64,000 nucleotides of DNA from an uncultured Actinomycetes bacterium (GTDB lineage Bacteria > Actinomycetota > Coriobacteriia > Coriobacteriales > Atopobiaceae): assembly GCA_900314685.1 (NCBI GenBank), contig OMWE01000003.1:1-64000 (forward strand), given 5' to 3'. Position numbers and translations under genes: made by a program. The notes beneath the pieces were generated by a model. It was given only the letters and a program-made list of their open reading frames with translations. It was not told the DNA's origin and did not search any database. Below, piece by piece: positions 1 to 6,189 of this stretch; the first letter of the stretch is position 1, and each line of letters begins with the position of its first letter.

Positions 1-1
1 G

Positions 2-280
2 CTCGCACTGGCCATCTGGCAGATGCGTACGGGCGAAGTGCGGTTCCTTCACGGCTACCACTACGCCAACGTCCCCGACGCCGATCGGCCAGCGCTCGCC
101 CGCGAGAGCGGGCGCTGGCTCGCCGCGACGGGCCTCTGCGTCGCGGCCCTTGGGTTCTCGCTTCTGCTGCCAGACCCGGCGGCGGACATCGTCGCTGTCG
201 CCCTGGTGGCCGCGACGCTCGTGCTGGTCGCCGTGACCTGCCGCGTCATCGTCAAGCACAATGGCTCCCTCTTCGGTTGA
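2..280 (+). CDS. DUF3784-like small membrane protein (5' end outside window)
   Basis: The frame is open from the first bases of the window, so the start lies upstream; the internal ATG at 23 is not a convincing start. The visible part begins LALAIWQ, then has GYHYANVPDAD, which fits the 'G(Y/W)N' region of DUF3784-type proteins. Two hydrophobic segments follow (LAATGLCVAALGFSLLLP and IVAVALVAATLVLVAVTC), so it should be an integral membrane protein. Function is unknown. It overlaps the next ORF by 20 bp, suggesting translational coupling. Family assignment is by pattern only. Confidence 0.6.
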   Translation, partial: LALAIWQMRTGEVRFLHGYHYANVPDADRPALARESGRWLAATGLCVAALGFSLLLPDPAADIVAVALVAATLVLVAVTCRVIVKHNGSLFG

Positions 281-599
281 TGGCGCCCCCGCCGCGCCGA
301 GCTTCACGATAGAGTTCGACGAGCGGAGGGCCGCCGCGCACGGGACCACGGCGGACGAGCTTTACGACCGCGTGGGGGCCTTCGTGGAGCCGTACGGCAA
401 CGTCCGCGTCGGGCGCGGCACGTGGCAGGCGCGGGAGGGCGCGGACGAGTTCTTGGCGCAGCCGGTGGCGCTGGCGCGCCTGACGCGGGAGCGCTGGGTC
501 ATGCAGAGCGTCCGGTCCATCACGTACCTCGAGAAGGGCGTCGAGGGGGACTACCTCGACGTGATTCGAAGGGTCCGTCCCCGCTTTCTCTGCGAGTAG
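261..599 (+). CDS. hypothetical protein
   Basis: A 112-residue soluble protein with no family I recognise. It starts with ATG inside the 3' end of the DUF3784-like gene and there is no clear Shine-Dalgarno, so expression may depend on coupling. The composition (charged, ELYDRVGAFVEPYGN, ITYLEKGVEGDYLDV) looks like real coding sequence in the same high-GC style as its neighbour. It probably forms a two-gene unit with the membrane protein. Confidence 0.5.
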   Translation: MAPSSVDGAPAAPSFTIEFDERRAAAHGTTADELYDRVGAFVEPYGNVRVGRGTWQAREGADEFLAQPVALARLTRERWVMQSVRSITYLEKGVEGDYLDVIRRVRPRFLCE

Positions 600-654
600 G
601 CGGGGCAAGGAGGGACCGGGCGGGACGCCATGGCCGCATGACGCCCGCCCGGTT

Positions 655-723
655 GCAAGATGTAGGAAGCGTGGCCACAAACTCCACTTTGGTGGAGTCT
701 TGTGCCCCTCGCTTCCATCTTGC
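655..723. repeat. large imperfect palindrome / potential structured hairpin
   Basis: About 69 nt fold into one long hairpin: GCAAGATG..GGAAGCG pairs with CGCTTCC..ATCTTGC, an inner CACAA pairs with TTGTG, and ACTCCAC-TTTG-GTGGAGT caps it. It lies at the left border of the plasmid-derived segment. It could be a plasmid origin structure, the end of a mobile element, or an RNA structure; the sequence does not decide. Confidence 0.5.
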
Positions 724-807
724 CCCGGCGGCGGGGGCTTGGCTCCTAGGGTCGCTCGTGTGGTTTGATAGCATGATAGAAAGCTGTTAAACCCGCAGGT
801 AGACGCA

Positions 808-842
808 CAAAAATAGGGCACCCCGCTTCCGGGGTGCCCTAT
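808..842 (-). terminator. strong intrinsic terminator reading on the minus strand
   Basis: A 13-bp perfect stem (ATAGGGCACCCCG / CGGGGTGCCCTAT) with a four-base loop is followed on the minus strand by five T residues (plus-strand AAAAA at 808-812). On the plus strand no T tract follows, so the direction is minus. No minus-strand gene lies upstream, which points to a short untranslated transcript. Confidence 0.75.
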
Positions 843-917
843 AATGCTTTCAGTGCTGGTTCTGGTTGGCCCCATAACCAGCAGAAATCAAAACGGAGAA
901 GACGGCTCTCCGCTTGC
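811..917 (-). ncRNA. putative antisense RNA in the plasmid rep leader
   Basis: On the minus strand an extended -10-like TGGTAGAAT (TAGAAT = plus 924-929) precedes about 105 nt that carry a CGGAGA..TCTCCG hairpin, a CTGGTT..AACCAG hairpin and then the strong terminator at 808-842. It lies within the leader of the truncated rep gene, whose own start is preceded by a stem plus T-run. By analogy with copy control of pT181/pIP501-type plasmids this could be an antisense attenuator RNA. A tracrRNA role is less likely because I see no anti-repeat to the 36-bp palindrome. This is inference from layout. Confidence 0.35.
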
Positions 918-956
918 AGATAGATTCTACCACGTTCCGCAGGTAAGAGACTATTT

Positions 957-993
957 CGAGCCGCCATCTCCACGACGAGAAGGGCGGTTTTTT
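957..993 (+). promoter_or_regulatory. attenuator-like terminator directly before rep
   Basis: AGCCGCC pairs with GGCGGTT across a 17-nt loop and is followed by TTTTTT at 988-993, ending one base before the rep ATG at 995. A terminator that overlaps the translation start is typical of antisense-controlled plasmid rep leaders, and fits the putative antisense RNA just upstream. Confidence 0.4.
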
Positions 994-994
994 C

Positions 995-1219
995 ATGCCG
1001 TACAAGGACAGAGAGAGACAGCGCGCAGCCCAGAGAGAATGGGAAAAGAAGAACCGTAGCCGTGGTACCCAGCACAAGGTGTGGATGTTCGTCTTCTATC
1101 CCGAGAGCGCCGACCCCGACTGGCGCGAGATTGCCGAGAGCGAGCTGATGCTGCCCTTCTGCGTCTCTCCCCTGCATGATCGGGATGCGTGGACGGAACG
1201 CGACGAGCGCAAGAGTTGA
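995..1219 (+). pseudogene. plasmid replication protein, Rep_2/RepB-like, truncated at a 36-bp repeat
   Basis: The N-terminus MPYKDRERQR, the VWMFVFYPESA motif and the C-terminal SPLHDRD match the opening of RepB-type (Rep_2) rolling-circle initiators of small plasmids, where the phrase is followed by a KKAHWH-type HUH metal site. Here the protein ends after 74 residues, before that site. Its stop codon is the TGA supplied by the palindromic repeat at 1215-1250. The fragment cannot be a working initiator. It looks like a piece of plasmid DNA joined to the repeat, either by capture or by later recombination. Confidence 0.75.
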
Positions 1220-1250
1220 ACGACCCTGCCAAACGGCAGGGTCGTTCAAC
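1215..1250. repeat. 36-bp perfect palindrome, copy 1
   Basis: Arms GTTGAACGACCCTGCC and GGCAGGGTCGTTCAAC (16 bp, no mismatch) with loop AAAC. It is identical to copies 2 and 3 and supplies the stop codon of the truncated rep ORF. No T tract follows on either side, so it is not a standard intrinsic terminator. The length equals that of typical type II CRISPR repeats. Confidence 0.95.
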
Positions 1251-1253
1251 CCG

Positions 1254-1281
1254 TTACACGGTGATAAACAGGGGATATGAT
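1254..1281 (+). promoter_or_regulatory. candidate promoter of the second cassette ORF
   Basis: TTACAC (1254-1259) and TATGAT (1276-1281) are separated by 16 bp and begin four bases after repeat copy 1. They lie about 50 bp upstream of the ORF at 1331, so the interval seems to carry its own promoter. Confidence 0.4.
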
Positions 1282-1330
1282 GATTACATCGTCGTGAAGC
1301 GAAGACCATTGATGTGAGAAAAGGAAGATC

Positions 1331-1588
1331 ATGGCGGAAAGCACAGCCGATTCCATCAAGAGCGAACTCTCGTCAAGACTACGGTCCTTGTACGACGACG
1401 ACGACTACGTCGAAGGATGCCTCGACCTTGCCGGAAGTTCCGAAAACATGGAGACAATGATTGCGTTCATGAACAGGGCCGAGGAAGTCGGAGACCCCAT
1501 CATCTCGGACGACATGCTCGCCCTTGCCCTTGTCCTCTGCGACAAGTCTGACGGCACGGTACGAAGCCGATATGGCACAGCGCTGTAG
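1331..1588 (+). CDS. small acidic cassette protein of unknown function
   Basis: An 85-residue acidic protein (DDDDYVEGCLDLAG, DDMLALALVLCDKSDG) with no family I recognise and no obvious membrane segment. The start is supported by AAAAGGAAG six bases before the ATG. The stop codon TAG ends at 1588 and repeat copy 2 begins at 1589, so gene and repeat are exactly joined. Base composition is clearly lower in GC than the chromosome-like genes further right, which indicates foreign origin. By position it is the cargo of the first complete interval; plasmid or phage accessory, toxin-antitoxin and anti-defence roles are all possible and none is shown. Confidence 0.6.
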   Translation: MAESTADSIKSELSSRLRSLYDDDDYVEGCLDLAGSSENMETMIAFMNRAEEVGDPIISDDMLALALVLCDKSDGTVRSRYGTAL

Positions 1589-1624
1589 GTTGAACGACCC
1601 TGCCAAACGGCAGGGTCGTTCAAC
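1589..1624. repeat. 36-bp perfect palindrome, copy 2
   Basis: Identical in all 36 positions to copies 1 and 3. It begins at the base after the stop codon of the 1331-1588 ORF. Confidence 0.95.
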
Positions 1625-1639
1625 AGAGCAGTTCTATGG

Positions 1640-1906
1640 ATGGACGAATACCAAGATGAGGGTTCGAGGGGAATAACGCACTCAAGACCGGACCTCGATA
1701 CTGGTCTTGAGATAAAGAACACCCGGATGGCTAGTAGGTATTCAACATTCGATGCCTACGTGAAGAAGTCGAAGAAAGCGAAAGAGGGACTCGTCGCCGT
1801 CGTCTTCGACCTTAGCGAGAACAATCATTTTACCGATGATGAAGCATCTGAGATGCTGTCAAGAGTAGCAAGGAATAGAAGTCAGAACTTCATCCTCATG
1901 AGTTGA
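1640..1906 (+). CDS. small cassette protein of unknown function
   Basis: An 88-residue reading frame in the second complete interval. The first ATG at 1640 lacks a ribosome site, and the ATG at 1730 (MASRYSTFDAYVKKS) is a plausible shorter start. The protein has a basic stretch KKSKKAKEG and ends NFILMS. The stop TGA at 1904-1906 lies inside repeat copy 3, the same arrangement as in the rep fragment. A 9-bp inverted repeat (CTCAAGACC at 1681, GGTCTTGAG at 1703) sits inside the interval. No family is recognised; composition is AT-richer than the chromosome. Confidence 0.5.
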   Translation: MDEYQDEGSRGITHSRPDLDTGLEIKNTRMASRYSTFDAYVKKSKKAKEGLVAVVFDLSENNHFTDDEASEMLSRVARNRSQNFILMS

Positions 1907-1937
1907 ACGACCCTGCCAAACGGCAGGGTCGTTCAAC
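1902..1937. repeat. 36-bp perfect palindrome, copy 3
   Basis: Identical to copies 1 and 2. It supplies the stop codon of the plus-strand ORF, and its last base is adjacent to the minus-strand stop codon of cas2 at 1938-1940, so no leader separates the array from cas2. Confidence 0.95.
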
Positions 1938-2228
1938 CTATAGGTCAACCTGCTTTTTTGCACCCACCATGCGCTCCTGATAGTCTGGGCCACCGGTTAC
2001 GAATTGACGCTCGGTCATCGTGAAGGCGCGCACCGTGCCTGTCGGGGGAGCATATCTTTCGAGCGTGGAAAGCTGCGTCCGCGCAACTTCGCGGTTTGGG
2101 ACGACCTTCATATACACTTCTGCTTGCAGCATCACGAAACCGCACGAGACCAGCTTCTTGCGAAACTTCGTATAGGCGGTTTTCGTGCCCCTCGCGTTTG
2201 TTGGTGCGAGCATCACTAGTATTCTCAT
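1938..2228 (-). CDS. cas2: CRISPR-associated endoribonuclease-fold protein Cas2, type II-like
   Basis: A 96-residue protein, the normal Cas2 length. It starts MRILVMLAPT and has the KFRKKLVSCGFVMLQAEVYMK strand-helix-strand core and the TMTERQF motif seen in type II Cas2. In CRISPR systems Cas2 dimers bridge two Cas1 dimers in the spacer-integration complex. The start ATG lies two bases after the cas1 stop codon (cas1 stop ends at 2233), a tightly coupled pair. The canonical catalytic Asp of the first strand (usually a D after MRxLVxF) is not obvious here, where the sequence reads MLAPTN. That is tolerable because Cas2 nuclease activity is not needed for integration. Confidence 0.9.
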   Translation of the reverse strand: MRILVMLAPTNARGTKTAYTKFRKKLVSCGFVMLQAEVYMKVVPNREVARTQLSTLERYAPPTGTVRAFTMTERQFVTGGPDYQERMVGAKKQVDL

Positions 2229-2232
2229 GGCG

Positions 2233-3132
2233 TCAGTCTCTCAGGGTTCGGTCGTAATCTGCGGCAATCAGTATCGGTAGCTGCAATTCATCCGGGTCAC
2301 AATCTCGCGCAGCTCTCACCAGCGAGTCAGCTACCTCCTCGATCGCGACTTCGACTGTGACCTTGCGGCTGCCCATGAGCACGCGCAGGTACAGTACATC
2401 GCGCAGGGCGTGCCGCTGCTTTGCATCTAGCTTGGCATTCGAGCTCACGATACTTGGAGCTATTAGGTCGACGCATGGGCGGAACGGTTCGATGAGGTCG
2501 TCCGTGAGATTGAAGGCGTTGAGCTGACTGTGGTGGTGTATTCCCAGCGCAGGGACAAAGCCGCTGGTGACAAGCGCTCGTGCGAGTGCCGCGCGGACTA
2601 TGGCATAACCGTAGTTGAGGACGCTGTTGAAAGGGTCGTCGCAGCGGCGGTTGAGGCCTGGGTGGAGCATCTGAAAATACCAAGCTGCCGCCTGCCCCTC
2701 GACATTCAGGGCATCGCCCGAAAGCACATGCTGCGAGAATTCCCAGAGCTGGTGGGCGTCTCCGAGCCCCAGCTGCTCGATGGCACGAGCTTGGTTCTCG
2801 ATCTTTCGTTGGATGATGGTGGCCCAGAGCCGGTCTGCGACCTCGGCTGGCAGTGCCGCTTGCGCCGCCGTGACACGGGCCATGCGGGCGTTTGCGACCA
2901 TCGGTATCACTATCGCCTTTGGCAGATGGTTCTTGCCCATGAGCAGCGTGACGACTCCCGCCTCGGCGAGCATTGTCTGCGCCATGGTTGAGATTCTGAT
3001 AGACGGTCCGCAGGCGATGAGGATCTCCACTTGCCCGACGGGTACGCAGGCGGTACCTGCCTCCTGCTCCACTACGAGCTGTCCCTCGTGCACGTGCACC
3101 TCTGCCGGGTGCTCGATGGTGACGATGCGCAT
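2233..3132 (-). CDS. cas1: CRISPR-associated integrase Cas1, type II-like
   Basis: A 299-residue Cas1 of the type II branch. The signature runs NVEGQAAAWYF (Glu about 145), VLNYGYAIVRAALARAL, GIHHHSQLNAFNLTDDL (His about 200) and LIEPFRP (Glu about 215). These are the metal-binding Glu-His-Glu/Asp positions of Cas1, so the enzyme appears intact. I chose the ATG at 3132 because AAAGGAGAC precedes it; a longer frame reaches 3249 without a ribosome site. Together with cas2 it forms a complete adaptation module. No cas9, csn2 or other effector is found anywhere in the window. The region upstream has no reading frame resembling a Cas9 C-terminus and contains a MITE. Confidence 0.93.
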   Translation of the reverse strand: MRIVTIEHPAEVHVHEGQLVVEQEAGTACVPVGQVEILIACGPSIRISTMAQTMLAEAGVVTLLMGKNHLPKAIVIPMVANARMARVTAAQAALPAEVADRLWATIIQRKIENQARAIEQLGLGDAHQLWEFSQHVLSGDALNVEGQAAAWYFQMLHPGLNRRCDDPFNSVLNYGYAIVRAALARALVTSGFVPALGIHHHSQLNAFNLTDDLIEPFRPCVDLIAPSIVSSNAKLDAKQRHALRDVLYLRVLMGSRKVTVEVAIEEVADSLVRAARDCDPDELQLPILIAADYDRTLRD

Positions 3133-3426
3133 GACTGTCTCCTTTGTGTGTGCTGTCGGTCCCTGCCTGGCTCCTATTTTTGTGGCGGCGGGTTGATTGC
3201 ACCAAGTTGTTGCGCCGCCCGCTAATGCGACAGGGTTGTTGCGACGCACTCCGTCGCCCTAAACGTTGCAGATTTCTGAGGCTAGGTAAGCCGAGGATAG
3301 TGAGAAAGGACCAGCCCTCGCTGATGCAACGGCTGTCATGACGCTTCGCCCGGTCTCCCGTTGATGATTTCCAAGCTTGCAGCGGTCGATTCAGCCGACG
3401 TGATCCTGGAGCGGCGCTGTCGGGCA

Positions 3427-3652
3427 CCCTGACTTGACATTCCGACCCTTTTGTTGCAAAAGGCCAAAAGAGCTTGCGGTAAAAGACGAGGTAGATGACC
3501 CGATATTTCAGTACGGGCAAATCCCGGGGTTTTACCGCATCAGACAGTTTTACAAAACACGAGGTAGATGAGCTGCGACGTCGTGCGTGGACGCAGGATT
3601 CAGCCGAGAAGCGGCGGATTTGCAACAAAAGGGTCGGAATGTCAAGTCAGGG
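3427..3652. mobile_element. MITE-like element, copy 1
   Basis: A 226-bp element with perfect 34-bp terminal inverted repeats: CCCTGACTTGACATTCCGAC.. at 3427-3460 and its exact reverse complement at 3619-3652. It has no coding capacity. Internally CGAGGTAGATG occurs twice and CCCGGGGTTTTAC once; related blocks recur in copy 2. It lies 295 bp upstream of cas1. Together with 3133-3426, in which I see no gene, it fills the gap between cas1 and the DUF4230 gene. No clear target-site duplication is visible. Confidence 0.85.
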
Positions 3653-3815
3653 TATCCGACAGCCACGCCGCGGAGCATTCATAGCTGCCAGCTAATGAAC
3701 GGTCGCGCTTCTTCACCACAATGAAATGGGGCAGTCTTGGCCATGCGCCGTGTTGCCGCGATGGAGGAAGGACGCCCGCCACAGCGTGCGCCTGCACATG
3801 AAGGGATGCATACCG

Positions 3816-4676
3816 ATGAACGTGATCCAGCTCCCGAGCCCGGATGACGATGAGACTAAACCGGAGCTCAAGGCTCAACCGGACCGCAAAGACCCGAATC
3901 GCGGGAGCGGTGGGTCCAAGGATCCAAAGAAGAAATACCAGCACAGGTTCTCGTACAAATCGCCTTTCTTCCTGGGGCTGGTAATGGGCGTCGTGGCGGT
4001 CTCAGCCCTCGTGATGCTGGTCCCCGCGCGGTGGCTCGTCTCGGTCAGAAACGACCTGTCGCAGGCCATCGCGACTCCGTATAACCCCGACGGCGAGAAG
4101 GTGCGCGCTGACGCGATGCTCGGCGACTTCCAGGCGATCGGCCAGCTGGCGACCGTGGACTACGAGTACCGCGGGGTCGGCGACACGGGGACCTCAACGG
4201 CAAAGATCTTCAACATATCGGTTCCCTTCACGGAGTCGCGCCTGCTCGTGACCTACGACGGCAGGATCCTCGCCGGCGTCGACCTGGCCAAGATGACCGA
4301 GGACGATATCGTGCAGGACGGAACGAGCGTTACCGTCACCATTCCCGCCGCCGGGATCATGTCCAACGAGATCGACGACAAGTCGGTGGTCACCGTGCTC
4401 GAGCAGGAGAGCGTCTTTAACCAATTGGACGAGGACGCACGCAACTCCTATCGCGCCTCGTGGAAGACCCAGATGCAGGACACCGCGATCGCGAACGGTG
4501 TCCTCGACAAGGCGGAGGAAAACGCAAAGGCGCTGATCAAGGAGTATCTCGAACAGGCGCTCCCTGACGACTACACCGTGAACGTGATGACACAGAGCGA
4601 AGCCAAGGCTGCGGCGGCAAAGGCGGCCGCGGAGGCGCAGGGGAGCGGGAGCGCTGCGGACGGCTCCGCTGCGTAG
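3816..4676 (+). CDS. DUF4230-like membrane-anchored protein
   Basis: 286 residues from the ATG at 3816, chosen because AAGGGA lies nine bases upstream. Order: polar N-terminus rich in Asp/Lys, one transmembrane segment (FFLGLVMGVVAVSALVMLVP), then an extracytoplasmic domain with LATVDYEYRGV, ILAGVDLAKM and a helical C-terminus (AEENAKALIKEYLEQAL), the pattern of DUF4230. It ends in an Ala-rich tail. Function of the family is not established. The 10-bp hairpin just after the stop may end its transcript. Confidence 0.75.
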   Translation: MNVIQLPSPDDDETKPELKAQPDRKDPNRGSGGSKDPKKKYQHRFSYKSPFFLGLVMGVVAVSALVMLVPARWLVSVRNDLSQAIATPYNPDGEKVRADAMLGDFQAIGQLATVDYEYRGVGDTGTSTAKIFNISVPFTESRLLVTYDGRILAGVDLAKMTEDDIVQDGTSVTVTIPAAGIMSNEIDDKSVVTVLEQESVFNQLDEDARNSYRASWKTQMQDTAIANGVLDKAEENAKALIKEYLEQALPDDYTVNVMTQSEAKAAAAKAAAEAQGSGSAADGSAA

Positions 4677-4700
4677 GCGCCTCGATTGCGTCGAGGCGCC
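4676..4700 (+). terminator. hairpin after the DUF4230 gene
   Basis: GGCGCCTCGA and TCGAGGCGCC flank a TTGCG loop immediately after the stop codon. No T tract follows, so it may stabilise the 3' end rather than terminate efficiently. Confidence 0.4.
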
Positions 4701-4780
4701 GATGGGCGATAGTTGACCTGCGACCTGTAGCTGACCTGTATGCCTAGGACGGTTATCGTGGCACACGTTTCAAAGAAACG

Positions 4781-5128
4781 CTATGCGACACCTTGCTCGC
4801 CTAGACCCCGAAGCAGCTCGTTTGTCTTCTGTGGGGAAAGACCTTGCTCTAGGCAGCGCGCGATTGCCTGATCGCGGCCGACCGTCGAGTCGAGAGGCGC
4901 ATTGCCCGAGAGGGTGAGCAGGCGGTCTGTCTCCCTCGCACCGACGGCCGCGGCCAAAGCTATGCACAGAACCTCGTCCCGCGAGGGCCGGCGGTCGCCG
5001 GAGAAAATCGCCTCGCCCTGCGTCCGGGTGAGCCCTGCCATGCGCGCGGCACTCCGTGCGCTGACGCGCTTGGTCTCGAGCAACGTGGCAAGTTGGGCTG
5101 CGAAGGATTCTGCGTTGTCGGTGTCCAC
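4781..5128 (-). CDS. HTH domain protein, paralogue of the one at 6190-6618
   Basis: 115 residues. The core RSAARMAGLTRTQGEAIFSG is a helix-turn-helix of the XRE type, followed by RRPSRDEVLCIALAAAVGARETDRLLTLSG and a C-terminal LSPQKTNELLRGLGE helix. The second HTH protein at 6190-6618 shares the IF(S/T)G..RRP.RD.(V/L)L.IA.A......ET(D/N)R.L...G framework, so the two are paralogues within 2 kb. Members of this type often sit near Ser/Thr kinase genes, as here. DNA binding is inferred; no target site is visible. Confidence 0.7.
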   Translation of the reverse strand: MDTDNAESFAAQLATLLETKRVSARSAARMAGLTRTQGEAIFSGDRRPSRDEVLCIALAAAVGARETDRLLTLSGNAPLDSTVGRDQAIARCLEQGLSPQKTNELLRGLGEQGVA

Positions 5129-5342
5129 GGCGTCTCCCTTCTTTGCCGCGATGGTATGCGGTGGGCGTTATGCGGCGCATTAGCTGCGGGCGTGAATTTG
5201 AGGACGGGGTGGCGCGCTGCCGGGTTCTGCTGGGTGAAACACCGCTAAGAACCGACTACGGATTCATAGCCGATGGCTAATGAGAGCGTGCTTGCCGCTC
5301 CGTACCGTGGGGTCATCGAAATCCCTCTCGGAAAGGAGAGAC

Positions 5343-6155
5343 ATGGCTGGTCAGAGGCGCGGTGCGGCTGGCAAGGGACGTGGTGCGGCTGACGAGAGGC
5401 GTGCTGCAGCTGATAGAGGGCGCGGCTCGAGGCCAAGGTGGGCCGCACTCGTCGGTGTGCTGCTGGTCGCGGTGGCGGTGTGCGGCGGTTGCGGCGGGAG
5501 CGAGGAGGCGGCCGCGCCGGCGGATGCCGCGGGATCGGAAGCGGCTGAATCGACTGCATCGACGGATGCTGCCGATGCCCTCAGGGCCGATAACGCAGCC
5601 GCGGTCGAAGAGGCAAACGCCAGCGGGACGGATGCGGAAAGCGCGGGCGAGGCGGACGCGGGCAAGGCGGACGCGGGTGACGACGCAGATCAGGCCGAGC
5701 CGGCAGGCGGCGTCAACGCCGACAGCTTCGCCGCAATCGAGAACGGCATGAGCTACGAGGAGGTCGCGGCGCTGATGGGCTCCGAGGGCGAGCTGGCCTC
5801 GGAGACCGAGGCCGGAGGGTCGACCTCGCAGCTCTACCAGTGGGAGAGCGACGGCTGGGGCATCGCGCAGGTGATGTTCATGGACGACAAGGTGGTCAAC
5901 AAGACCCAGATCGGCATCGGCGGCGATTCGGCGGCGGCCGTGACCGCAGACCAGTACGAGCGGGTCAAGGAGGGCATGAGCTACGAGGACGTCGTCGGCA
6001 TCATGGGCGGCGAGGGCCAGCTCATCTCGGACACGAGCGTGGCGGGCCAGTCACTGCAGATCTACACCTGGGACGGCGAGACGTGGGGCTCCAACTGCAC
6101 GATCTCCTTTAGCAACGCCGTCGTGGACGGCAAGAGCCAGATCGGATTGGAGTAG
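5343..6155 (+). CDS. lipoprotein with two BLIP-like/DUF3862-like repeats
   Basis: 270 residues from the ATG at 5343, preceded by AAAGGAGAG. A basic N-terminus and hydrophobic stretch (ALVGVLLVAVAV) end at a Cys in a lipobox-like VAVCGGC, so the protein should be a membrane lipoprotein. A long Ala/Asp/Glu-rich linker follows. Two tandem 65-residue repeats come last; both contain (D)xxxxxxxGMSYE(E/D)V..(L/I)MG.EG.L and end in a Trp-Gly strand and QIG(I/L). This is the fold of beta-lactamase inhibitory protein and DUF3862. It likely binds something at the cell surface; the ligand is unknown. It lies between the two HTH paralogues. Confidence 0.8.
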   Translation: MAGQRRGAAGKGRGAADERRAAADRGRGSRPRWAALVGVLLVAVAVCGGCGGSEEAAAPADAAGSEAAESTASTDAADALRADNAAAVEEANASGTDAESAGEADAGKADAGDDADQAEPAGGVNADSFAAIENGMSYEEVAALMGSEGELASETEAGGSTSQLYQWESDGWGIAQVMFMDDKVVNKTQIGIGGDSAAAVTADQYERVKEGMSYEDVVGIMGGEGQLISDTSVAGQSLQIYTWDGETWGSNCTISFSNAVVDGKSQIGLE

Positions 6156-6189
6156 ACGCCGCGCCGCAGCGGACCGCCGGCGCAGGCCG

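Larger units (their letters stand above)
1215..1937. CRISPR. CRISPR-like array with gene-sized intervals beside orphan cas1-cas2
   Basis: Three identical 36-bp palindromes at 1215, 1589 and 1902 are separated by 338 and 277 bp. The last repeat abuts the cas2 stop codon with no bases between. In canonical arrays spacers are about 30 bp; here each interval carries a plus-strand ORF that ends at or inside the next repeat. It is either a CRISPR-adaptation-related cassette array, a remodelled CRISPR, or an unrelated palindrome family that happens to lie beside cas genes. I annotate it as CRISPR-like because of repeat length, identity and adjacency to cas2. Confidence 0.45.

Noticed and set aside
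811..917. tracrRNA for a type II CRISPR system
   Set aside because: No stretch is complementary to the 36-bp palindrome beyond a few bases, and no cas9 exists here. The position in the rep leader favours a plasmid antisense RNA.
1215..1937. three simple intrinsic terminators
   Set aside because: No T tract follows on either strand, and all three copies are identical in stem and loop, which is unlike independent terminators. Not fully excluded.
2327..3628. 433-residue minus-strand frame overlapping cas1 as a possible additional cas gene
   Set aside because: It is the shifted-frame shadow of cas1, with Arg/Pro/Ser-rich composition, and it crosses a MITE. Cas1 motifs are in the other frame. 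No Cas9 RuvC, HNH or PI-like motif appears in it.
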